Shown: positions 21,901 to 34,400 of the stretch, piece after piece | Layout of the letters: each line of letters opens with the position of its first letter | Numbering within the stretch: the stretch's first letter is position 1 | Assembly: GCF_026914265.1 (NCBI RefSeq) | Contig: NC_069122.1 | Location: 34,647,473-34,711,472 of the forward strand | Source: Mya arenaria | Taxonomy: Eukaryota > Mollusca > Bivalvia > Myida > Myidae | Direction: 5' to 3' | Length of the DNA: 64,000 nt | Position numbers and translations under genes: made by a program | Notes under the pieces: generated by a model | What the model saw: only the letters and a program-made list of their open reading frames with translations | What the model was told of the DNA's origin: nothing | Database searches by the model: none

Positions 21901-24900
21901 CTTTGTAAAACAGACAAGCTAAAAATGACAATGGTAAATAACATTTCATTATGTTGGAACTTAATCATTCATGATTCAATTTGACTCACCAAATCTTCGC
22001 CTTACTCTCTTAATTGGAACTAACAACAATAGTATGAATAACAGTAATTTATAATACATATTATATATATATGAATTGTGACAGCCAGAAATGTTTCTTA
22101 TCATTTTTTAAATAATCCACTTTATTAAGCATCAAGTTTAATATCGATGGTCTCACGTCAAAACATACAAGCTACAAAATCCTGAGTTTACAGTAAACAA
22201 GTTTTTTTTAATTTCCTTGGTAATTTGGGCACACAAGGTTTGTTTACAAAATGCCCAAGTTATATTTTCTGAAGATACAATTTTTTAGTTTTGTCATTTT
22301 TGTTTCTCTGTAAGATGTCCAATCACTGTTCGACATTTTGATCACATGATACAACACCATTTTCTCATTGGACTTCTTATTTATTTGAAATATTGCAATA
22401 AGGTGCAGCTCCCCTTTATAATTTAAGTGATATAAAAATTATGAAGCCGGAAAAAAGCAGCTTCGGCATTTGGAGGTGAGGCCATAAATATGTTTTATAT
22501 TTAAGAATAGAGCAGTCAATATGTTGGAAGCCTTAAAACATGGGGAACAGCAATTCGGTTTTCTGCCACAGCAAACTGTATTTCTCACTTGTTTACCATA
22601 TTATTTTGATAAGAACTATTTCTGCTTGCCACATTTCATATCATGTTGATAAAATTCATGAAAATTAGCCTGTCAATGCAGATGCACCAACTAAGGGAGA
22701 CAAACATAATTGTAAAATTAAAGAATCTTCTAAAATATATTGGGGTATTGAAATGTAAGCGATTGACCAGTCGCCAAAGCAAATAATATATACTGCAACT
22801 TATCATGATAACATTTGGCAATGTTTTCAAGATGATTTACTGGGCAATGCAATCATGTGCTTTTATTAATTGAATATAACATGTTGAATATGACCCTGTT
22901 ATTGGTCAACCGGGCTGGTATTCAACTTAAGTCTTAATTGGATCTCAAGAATGATGTAGCTAATTGGATTTCTTGCTATTAATAACTGACCAATAGAGTG
23001 AATGGAGTCAATGATGCATGACCTTATTAAGATTTACTTGAGTTGAATATAGAAAACCACCCCTGATTGTTTGAATGACATGGGCGTCTGGTCAATTGAT
23101 ACACTTTATTAAATAATAAGATAATAAGTATTCTGTTTAAATGCAACTTCTCCAGGTAGGATAACTGATACATTGATAAATATCTCGGATAAGTTTGACT
23201 GTCAATTTATTTATTTTAAGGCAAAGGAAATGATATACATTTTATCAACTCTACACAAGTTCCATTGGATTATAACTGACTGACAAAGTTTCGTTTTACT
23301 TAGGAAGAAATAAATCTGCAATTCATATAAGCTATTGGTGGTAATGTTACATTTTGACGCCTGATACCTCCATATTGTTTTGGTATTGACAGGGTAGTGT
23401 TTGCTGTTTACTTGTAAGCAAATTAAATGACCCAAAATAGATTCTGAATCAATTCATAGCAGTTTGTTATGAATTTTTGTTTCTTTATTTCAACTGAATC
23501 AGAGATCAGATAACCCATTTTGTAATATTTCATGGCCAAAAAAATCTTTTAAGGAATAGTACGGCCCCGGTCACCAGGCATCTAAAAATACTACTTAATT
23601 GTACATGAGATACCGTTATGAAATAAATAGAATTAACCAAAGTTTGTGGATTGGAAGTGATTCAAATATATGACACAAAATAGTTTGAAGCTGGCCAATG
23701 AGTTTGCTACAGACTACAATCTATAATCTTGAATATTTTGTTTAAACTTATAAAGCTGAAACTTGGAAAAAAAAATGCTTGCACAGAAAACACAATTTTT
23801 TCATTTTATTGTCCAATGGAGCCGAGTACAGATTGTATAATGGGGAGTATATATTATGGAAATGTACGAGCTCCCAGATTTGTTCCAGTTCCAAACCCCA
23901 TTTATGTTCTGTTTTATAAACAAAATAGATATAAAATGCAAACATGCATGCTTGTGATTGAACTTACCGATCTTTTGTAGCCTAAATGCAGCTAAGATAA
24001 ATAATGGAAAGAATCATTAGTTATGATGGCTAGCTGTTGATGGTCATCGTCTGAACCAACACTTTAGTATTCTGATATCTCTACTTAATATACCATTGGT
24101 AAATAGGCTAAGGAACCTGCATTATGAATGAATATTCATATTCAACTGTAACTCCTCGGCTATTTCCATATTGCCGGAGGTGTGTCTCAGGCTTCCAATC
24201 AGACGTCCCGATTTCACCTGATTAATTATTCATGAGTACATGGTTTCTGCAGTCAAATTGCTTAGGGTATTCAAGAAAGTTTTACGTAATGAGTTGACTG
24301 GGTACCGCAGATGGTTGATGGTAAGAATTCAACCAACCCAAATGTAAAGATTAAAACATCCTACTACCATGTCTAAAAGCAAGATGATGATTATATAAAA
24401 ATGAAGCAAAATGAGAACACAAAATAACACAAAATAACCTTTGCAAATTGTTTTGATGGAAAAGAAGAACATGAAAAACAATACTCATTTAAGACAATAT
24501 AAAAGTCTATCATACGTTTTAAGACTAATTCCTTGAAAATGCCGTCAGACTTGAGAGATCTAATTTTCTAACAATCACTGTAACATAATAAAAAAGCTCA
24601 CGCTAACCTTCTGTAGGAGGGACAATCTCATTTCCTGCTGAGTCCTTCAGTGGAAAAGGCCGCCCATAAGATACGACCATGTCCATTAGTTTGCTGTCTG
24701 CAGGGTCCACATTAAATACCTCCCAATCAACACGGATATCTGACAGGATGAGAGATAGAACTTGTTGTCAATTCAGAAATTCATTTTATCATGCTACAAA
24801 AGTTATACAGCTTTGAAGAATTTAGTACCGTGTCATTGGTGCTAATGTCATTATATTGTAACGGTCCGCTGTAGGCGGCGGATGTGCGTTCATATAATAT

Positions 24901-27900
24901 TCCGTTACAATATCAACTAACATAACAACAGACCACCCCAATATAAATATTCATAACTGGGAAAGCAATTGAGAGATTCCCTACTCATGTAATAACCCTT
25001 GACAAACAAACGCCTGTGTTGGATTCAAATGTCTATGATGACAAGTCAAAATACCCAGTTTGGTTGAAAAACCCAATATAATCATTGCATTATAGGTTTG
25101 ATATGGTCAGGAATGTCCAGATACAAATTCCGACTTCACCTTTTCAGGCCGGCCAAAGCAAAATATTAATTTTGAATCCTTTGAAGAAAAGCTGAAACAT
25201 TATTTTAAACTAGCAATGTTGACAGCTACATGTATTACTTATACCATTTCAAATACAAGAATTCAAATACAAAATAACTTCACACTTACCATATGGACTG
25301 TTGTTTTTAACCCTCATAGCCCGGGTTGTGGGGGCAGTTCCAGCCACATGGGTTCCAAACCTAACCATAGGTTTGAGGTCTGGCACGCCCGAGGTCATTT
25401 GGAAGGCTAGCGGGCAACCCACAACAGTCATTGATACAGGAATCTTAACTTCTGGTATTTCTCCGACCTACACAAATGTAGGACACATTTTAATTCTAAA
25501 CCTCAATAATACCAAAGCATACATTATTGCTATACAGTCAAAACCCATTGGCTCGATATCCCAGGGACCGGCCAAAATACTTTTAGCCTCGTGAATATAG
25601 CGCCAAGTGGGAATGCTTACAAAAAACATCCTTTATACCAAGTTTTAGCCAACAAGGAAATCAAACCAAGTGATATCGAGCCAACAGGTTTCGACTGTAA
25701 AATCAATTTTGCTGAAGATCCAATATGCTTAAAGGAACAGCAAACTCCATGTCTAGGGCTTCTGATTATTGCAGAGTCGTCAAGATTGTTTTGTGCTTGG
25801 ACATTGGCTTCAAAAACAGTCAGAAATACCTTGAAATGAATATAAATGAGTTTGGAAACAACTTCAAAAAGGGATCTTAGCCCCTTTACCTTATATTGGA
25901 CATTAATCCCTCACATTCGCACAGAACACAAGCTTCAGCATTGACAATAATCTTTTGTTAGAAAGCCTGTGCTCAGCACTTAACTATAAATATGACACCC
26001 ACCCTGCAGACCACATTGTCCATGTATTCTCCCCACATGTCGGCGTACACTGTAAATTCTACGATTTCCTCTCCGAATGGCATCAGCATGCCAGAATTTG
26101 GGGTCGGCACAAATGAGGTTCCATTTCCCTGGCACAGCATTGCGGCATTTAGGTCTGAAATATAGAAGTTTCTGTACCTTATTAAGTGTGGAAAGGTTAA
26201 AAGTGTATGCATATTTTTTAATTTATGAGGTATCAACTTTAAAACCTATCAAGGTAATTAGCTTACCAATGTCTTCAGATGATTAAATAAAGGCCTTGCA
26301 AATTCCAAATTGCACAAATTGGTCCCAAAATAAGGACATTCTAGAAATTGATACAATCAACAGTACCGTATTTCATTCCAATAGTAATTTGCACAACATG
26401 AAGAAGGTATTTTTGAAGGACAATCTACCAATGCATAATTATATAGTATTGTTTTTGTGCCCTTTAATTACCTATTAAAATAATTTACTTGACTAATCTT
26501 GGTAACATAAGTCTAAAGAGATAAGTAGTAAACTAATGAACAAAATAACTGTCTCTTACAAAATTCTCTTTCAATGTACCTTGATTCATACTAGTGGTGT
26601 CGCAGGAACAAAAATACCCCAACATGCCGCCTTGACACAGGAATGGTTACATTTTTTTTTGAAAAGGGACCATAACTACCTTTAACCATGGTCGATTGTT
26701 AACTAAAATTGAACTTTATTTTAAGTGTTAAAGATGTGTACCAAAAGTTATCTAAATATGTAGACACTCTCATGATTTATTGTCCAGACAAGACTGACTG
26801 ACCATCTTACAAACCAACATGTTCACTCCTACATACCCCACACCCCCAACCCCAACTTTGTTTGATGGGTGTATAATAGTTTTGACATAACACCACTTTC
26901 TTTCAAACACGGCATCTTACCAGCCTGAGCCTTTGTGGCTGTTTTGCTGAGTGGATCTGCCAAGTTCGGTGTCTTTCCCAGCATAACCCTTCGTGTGCTA
27001 AAATAAGAGATAATTTGAGCTTTATAATAGTCATTCCACTTATTTTAACTGACCATTAAATATTTATATGATGATTTATTCTTTAAATATACATTGTGTA
27101 AGTGTTTTAGAAAAAAAACTTGCAAGTGAAGATGAACATAGCACATTTAAGTTTCCTCCAATTCATTCCAAGTCCACCTTACCTTCCCTCAGGTAGAGTG
27201 GAGGACTTGGAAAAAAAAAGGTAAAATGGATATAATGATAATCCAGAATTGAAGTTTAACATAACAAATAAAATATACCTCAAATTCCTTCCCAATTCAC
27301 CTTTCCTCTCTTCTGGTGGAGTGGGAGGCTTGGAGAAGAAGTTCTCCAGGCTGATGGAATATGGGGCAGTGATGGCGGTGTTGTTTGTAAGGTGTAGGTA
27401 CAGCTTTGGAGAGGAGTTCAAGGCCACTTCCTTGCCAAAGTCTAGTTTCAGTTCATCTTGAGAGCTGAAAAAAGAAACAGAGATTCTAGCTTAATGGGAT
27501 TATGAAACTGACTTGGCATCAGTGAATATGAGCATATCTTGTTCCTGTTGATAACGCAATAATTTTTTATTGACATCTTTTATTAAGGCAATATTCTATT
27601 ATTTATTGTAAGCTTTTACTTAGGCCAAAAAAAAAAATATGTCTGGTTCAGGAAACCCGACCGACCCTATTTTTTACCCGCCGACCCTAAACTTTTTTTT
27701 CGAAATCGCGGCCGAAAACCGCTATACTGCGTATTGAAAATTTTCTTTTCTGTAGTTATTGCTCTTTGGGTTAATAGAGCGCGTTTATATCGATCTTTGG
27801 GTTAATAGAGCGCACAACAATGGCGGCGCCCATGGCGTGTTCACCAGCCACTTTGATGGCCATAAAACTCCAAAAATGTGAACATGGAGCAGAGCGGCAG

Positions 27901-29064
27901 GTCATGAAAGCGGTCCAGCATGGTTGCACAGCTTCGGAAGTATTCGAGGAGCTCCATGCGCCAACCAACCCCAAACTGTTTGCCACCAAATATGAAGCCG
28001 CAACTAGTTTAGGCCCGGTGTATGTATTGAAGAATATGAATACATAATGGGCAAATGTTAAACTGTAAAACTCTTTTTAAGATTTTTTCCATGTGCTTTC
28101 TGTCAGTACATGTAGTTGAAAATGCAGTGACTAGTAACTGTATCTATCACTGCTAGATTTTTTGGCAAATATTTTATCATTGGAGTGTTGAATTGTACAC
28201 TGTCATATGTTTGAAAACTTATATAAAGTAAAAAGTACCAACCCCTTTAAGTAAAAGTATCAGAAGATTTTCAGTGAATGTCATTAAATATATATCAGTG
28301 AAAAAATTGCCATGTCATTGAATGTACGCATTTTGTACTTTAATAATTGTGTTTGGGAAATATATCAACAGTCAATTAATAATATTAAACTCACAAAGTA
28401 TTGGATAATACTTTTGTTGCTCTTCTAACCTGGACCCCTAGGTCCTCAGTGCACTAAGGTTGCCTAGCTAATGCCTTATATGATTTTGTGCAACACCACT
28501 CACAATGTGCATTTGTTACAATGACAGAATTCACAAAAGAGATGTATTAAAGTGACTTATCTTTACAAGATATTTTAAACAAAATTGTCGACAGAAATCT
28601 TTAAAAAATAGAATTTTTATAAAATACTAGGTTGTACATGAATCTCTTTTGTGAACTCTTTGTGCAGGTTAGCATTGTACAGAGGGTGACTAAAAGGCAT
28701 AGGGTACATAAACAGCAAGCATAGAAAAGGAAAATAATGTGAATAAACAAAGATGATACATGGTTAGATAGATTAGATAGATTAGATAGATTTATTCGAC
28801 ATAAAAATTGCATATAACATGACAAATACAAATTTAAACATGTATAAACATATAAAACATTTATGTCAAGGATAACACAAAAAGAGGTAAAATAAAACCT
28901 TATTTCCATTGTGGTCCTTACAGATAATACAGGGTTGAAATGCTCTGTTATTATGTGGTTAAATGACTGCATTGAAACAAGCACACATCACAATACCACA
29001 TGCTGGGAGTTACAAAGTGATCTGACTGCTCTGTGCATCGTCTACACATAGACAACATACGTCC

Positions 29065-29096
<32 letters not shown>

Positions 29097-31476
29097 AAAA
29101 AATGCCTACCCTCCTAATTTTTTGGGACAACGTTTCCTGAACCAGACATATTTTTTTTTTTGGCCTTATTCATATTAGCTTGATTAAAACAAAATATGAT
29201 AGCTTTAAGAATCTCAATTCAGAGTGAATTGTTGACGCTGCTGACAAAAAATCAGATCACAGTTTTTCATAATTGTTAAAAAAATAATGTTTAATGCAAA
29301 AAAAAACTCATTTTTTTATAGCGTTAGTAACGCCTTTAGCCATAAAACATCTGATTTTTTGTCAGCAATCTTACATCACTGGTTTCCACACATTCATGAA
29401 GAAATTGGCTCAATCGAAGACAAAAAAATAAAAAAAAACACTCAATCTGTGAGAGTGCAGCTTTAACAAAACAATTAAATCACCAACTCTCCTCCTTATT
29501 AAAATAATACACACAGAATGTGGGCAAAGAAACTTTTATACAACAATCAAAGTCGCTACTCACAGTTTTGTGTCCCTATCAGTGGAGACGGCATACTTCA
29601 CAGACAGTCCTTTCACATCACAGCTCAGGGACAGTATAAGGGGCGTGTCCATTCCTTCAATCTTACAGGGGATCCTTAGATCACTGAACTCTCCCTGGAG
29701 GTGACACAATATACAACCTATAAGTATTAAACCTACAGAAACTGCAGGGTCAGTAATCCATAAGTAGCCCAACTCTTCTATGATCTTGGTAGAGTGATGT
29801 TGCAGGATAAAACCTAGGTGAACTGGGCTTGGCATTGTATAACAAACTCCGTTGTAGGGAGTTTGTCACACTGCTGGCAAAACTGAAGAATTCCCAGATG
29901 AGCCATATTTGGGCACCATTTAAAAACAATAATTAAAAAAGGTAAAATGATAAAACTTCCCCAAAATAATATCCCTGAAGTCTGTCAAGTGAAATCTTCT
30001 CCTCTTTACAGTCATCCATTGTACCCATCTTTGGTTGAAACACTGCCCCCACCCCTAAATGACCCACTATTACCCCCTAAACCCTACCACCACCACCCCA
30101 CACACACAGACGCGTCACTTCTTCCCCATCAGTATGTGTTAACTCACTTCTTTTAAGGCAGTAAAGTGTACAATGATCTGTTTCGTCTCTCGGCCATCCA
30201 GTGTTCCCATCTTGGGCTCCAGCTCCACTCTGCAGTCATTACAGTCTTCCCCAGTCACCTGATCATGAATTGCAATGGCATTGTCATAGATATAAAGGAT
30301 ATAACATGCATGGTCATTCAATACCGATTTAAACATTTTTTAAAAAATTCATAAAAAGGATTATTTGCAGAATGATAACAAAGAATTGACCTTCAATTTG
30401 AAGCAAAATTGCTCTTTTCCTCGTAACATAGTATCATTAGAAAACAAGAATCACGTCAGACACTATACTCTGTAGCATAACAAAGTATTGTTTTTTAAGG
30501 CCACAACAAATTCATGTTTTATTGAAGGATTCACAGCACCTATTTTTCGAAAAAGGCATAAAATGAAATATATATCCAAATTCTTCCAAAAAAAAATCGG
30601 TACGAATGAAAGACATATTTATCTTTCCTTCAATGCCAAACAAATCCTATACATTATATATTTTGATTCTGTCAGTCAGTCTTATTTATATCTCCCAAAA
30701 TCTGTTTACAAAGAAATTCATCTTTCACACTGTTTTCCTACCTGTCCCCATTCAAATACAGCGGGGAGAAGAGTCTGGTTGAACAATAATGCGATGGACA
30801 TTACAGGTACGCCCTTGTAGACCCTCGGCATGTAGATCTCACTTTCTATCAGACACACTTGAGTGACCTGCACCTCCGCAAAGCAGGCAAGGTTGCTGAA
30901 ATATTACCAAGATTTTAAAGTAAGTATTTAACAGTCAAACAATCAACATTATTGAACAACCACAACTGGGATTTTTTATTTATATCCTAAATACTATTTG
31001 ATGATTTGTATCACAAAATAAATGTAATGTAACTTTTTAACGTGCATGATTAACAACGCTTTTCATTTATGGACTTACCTCAAGAGTTATTGACCAGTCG
31101 CCATAGCAATTACTGCAACTTCCTGAGATCATGGGGCTTGGTTTTTCAGTTAATCCATTTGACAATATGCAACCATGAGCTTTTGTTTTTTTATAATATA
31201 TAATCCAACAATTGGTAGACTGATTGTTTTATTGACAATAGGTGACTGGTGAATAACATTAGTTATGACATTTTTCCTTCACGGCGATGTTATTCATAAT
31301 ATAAAATATTTTAAATTAAAACATTTCTCCACCTACCAGTTGCTTCCATCCTCCACGATGACCTCTACGATCCTGCGGACCGACCTTGCCAGGTGGGGGT
31401 TAAAGGTTACCTTCACCTTCCGACTCTCCAGGGGCTTTAACTCACCTCCATCAGGCTCAAATGTGAACTCACTTAA
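15992..31476 (-). CDS. DLEC1: DLEC1 coding exons 19-35 (C-terminal modules)
   Basis: E19 31476-31337, E20 30895-30742, E21 30258-30148, E22 29694-29564, E23 27464-27279, E24 26997-26921, E25 26154-26003, E26 25467-25290, E27 24739-24608, E28 20743-20517, E29 20214-19997, E30 19710-19632, E31 19363-19175, E32 18166-18023, E33 17650-17497, E34 17224-17101, E35 16115-15992. They give residues 872-1710. Markers: AEVQVTQVCLIESEIYMPRV, YADMWGEYMDNVVC, YGRPFPLKDSAGNEIV, ECPGYILGYSSLDD, LVVEFNNRATQ, LDFGTCLVGQ, LLKVFFTAK and the closing FHGILGESPRRLHVKGEGSY. E32 ends with a GC donor (CAG/GCAAGT). E25 could use a donor five bases further on, but only the chosen one keeps frame. The long E27-E28 intron (3.9 kb) shows no gene. 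Confidence 0.88.
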
Positions 31477-34400
31477 CTGGGAGAAAGATCAAAGAAAATT
31501 GTATAGAATAAATACATTGCTGCAAATAAAATATTTTAAAAAAAAGGCGAAGCCCATCTGAGTTTACCAGTTTAACAAGGGCCATAACTTGACAATATCA
31601 AAGAGCTTTGGGACTTATTATGCCTGTGCATATTGTGTCTGAATATCTTGAGCAGTTTCTGAGTTATGGCCAGGACAAAAGTTTTACCATACCGAATCAA
31701 GGCTATGCATATACCTCAATATTTTGTTCATAAAACCCCCCAGACTATCTTAAGTTAGATTCCTCCAAAAGACCCAGACAAGAGTACCACAGGTAAATGC
31801 CAATGCTTGTCTTTGTTTTTCCAATCAATCAAGGGGCATAACTTAACTATTGTTAAAGCCAGAATTATGGGCCTTGCTACAAGTATGCATATTGTCCCTG
31901 GTAATACGTGTCACAAGTTACCGGGTATGTGAGAATTACCACCAGGAAAGTGAAGACAATATGTCTTTCAACATTTTTTTAGTTCAGTCTGATTTGCGTC
32001 ACAATGCCAATCATGAAGCAAACCCAATGCCCAAATTTTGACTTTCATTCCACAACAACAATTGAAATAATGTGGAAAATAATAGTTCACTTACATGTTC
32101 AGAATCTACAGAAACGTCATCCTCCCCTTCCTCCGTATGTGGCGGTGTCGCAGGGCTGTCCTGGATTGTCCATGGGGTTATAATCTGGGACAAGTTATTG
32201 ATAGTGATCTCCTTGGTAACCATGGTGCCCAGCTGCACGAGGCCAAAGTTCAGGTCAGGTTCATCCACGGCTATTTCAGGGCCCTGGGGACAGAAAATAT
32301 TCAGAAGTATAAATCAAAGACTACGAAAAAAAATCATTTGCAAGTAAAAATTAAATAAAACAGTCAATTTAAATGCAAATAAATACATGCACACTTGGGC
32401 ATACATTAAGGATGATTATATCAAAATAATAAATAATCACTATATTGAAAACCAGCTTTGAATTCAGAATTCAGACCTGGAAATGTAGTAGTGGTTCCTC
32501 CACCACGAAACTATATATCAATGGTTCTGGCCCATTTAATTAAAAAAAATGCATATTTTCCAATGCAGTCGAATCCTGGTGGCTCGAACTCCCAGGGACC
32601 AGCGAAATACCTCAACCTCATAAACTTCAAGCCAAGCAGGAAGGCTTTCATTCAGTAGAAAAAAATCCAGTTTGAGTCAGCGAGGAGATCAAGCCAAGCA
32701 AGCTTGAGCAAACAGAGTTTGACTGTATTTATCAATGAAAAAATTAAGACAACCTATATCTTAAACTCCACCCAGACCTCTAGCTGCCATAGTTCGTCCA
32801 AGTTCACCACAGGATAGTTCAGGGTTTGGTCAATAAAACTGTTCATCCCTTCCAACTTATTTCCTCCATCCTCCTCGACCCCCTTAAAACTAATTAAATC
32901 TATCTTACAACAGCCCATACCTTAAACTCTGCCTGGACTTGAAGATGCAGTGGTTCTTCCAGATTCATCACATGACAGTACAGGGTGTGGTCAATCTGGC
33001 CTGGCTGAGGTCCTGTGATGGACAACTCCATGTCCATAGCCATACCAGGGTCTGTGGAATTGAATAATGGAAAATATAGTAATAACACATTGATATTAAA
33101 AGTTTTGTTAGTATATTTTTATGCTACGCCTAGTTTCTATGTTAGCAAAAAAATATGTTTGACAGACTACATTGTTCATTTATCCTTTATTGCACACAGT
33201 TACCTTATGATAATTTAAAGTAATAATCTATAATCTCAAAAAACAGTTTTGATATTAATTTCCAAAGGAAGGTTCTCTCTATCAAGCCTGACATAGGGAA
33301 ACAACTCTTACCTAGCTCTCCTTAAGCAGGTTTAAAGGGTAATGGTTCTTACCAAGCTCTATGAAAAAATAGGCACTTCTTTTACCTTCTAGTTCTCAAA
33401 AAAAAAGGTAAAGTTTGAACTTTTTATGAACACTCATGGCCTTATACAGAGTTAACAAAACGATAGAGGTTGACTGTTTGTTTCAGTATAAGATCATAAT
33501 ATATTTCATCCAGTGAGCACCAAAATTAGTATTTCACAAATGGTGTTCATGAGGTGAAATATATTGCTATCTTACACTAAAACAAAGAATTTTCTTTTTA
33601 TGACATGCTTTTTAAGAAAAATGCGCCAATTTGTAAGCGCACATAACATTGTTTTGTAAATAACTCGTTGAAATTGTGTCCCAGCCCTGGTCACGCTGAG
33701 GTTTGATTTGGAACTTTAAAGAGCGGGCTTAAATTTCAAAACAGTGAAAAATATCAAATTGATACTTTCACTGTTTAAAACAGTCACATATCAATTTTAA
33801 ATCACTGATAAATCACTGGAAATCATATAATAAAAAGCAATAATGAAATACAATGACGGACAGACTGATATATGGACAACAAAAACAGTAGAAAATAATT
33901 AACTTTCTATATCGAAAAATTAACAAGAATAAGATAAAGAACTAAACACTGATATTAACGGACTCTCCAAAAGCAGATTTATTCAATAAATCAAGGGAAG
34001 CAAATCTTACCTAGCTCTCCAAAAGGAGGTTCTACCTCCAGGATGTAGGAGTCAGTATATGGTTCCCACTGGAAGGTGACAGTTGAGTGACTGTGGTTGG
34101 CCATCTGAAAATGGGGGAAAAAAGATAAACATAGCCACATGTTTGATGGTTTAATAATAAAACGTCACAGTTTTGGTGCTAGGAAAGCAACTTAATCACC
34201 TAGGTTTTGATATTGCTGACTGTATAGGTTAGTGCCATGCTCTGACAAGCCATGCTTTTGCCCTAAAATGCAGAACTATTTTCATGAAGATTTGTTGAAG
34301 TCGATTTAGTTTCACCTCAAATGATAAGTCAATAAAATTAGTAACTAAATTTGAGGAAATTAACAAAGCAACTGCTATCTAAGAAATGATTATTTAACAT

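Noticed and set aside
23729-23980. Short frames on both strands in DLEC1 intron 27
   Set aside because: Overlapping sense and antisense frames in AT-rich intron, no splice support and no similarity to DLEC1.
28601-28984. 127-codon frame on the - strand (MLVSMQSFNHII...)
   Set aside because: It is composed of AT-rich, low-complexity sequence including a GATAGATTA microsatellite inside element D; no domain.
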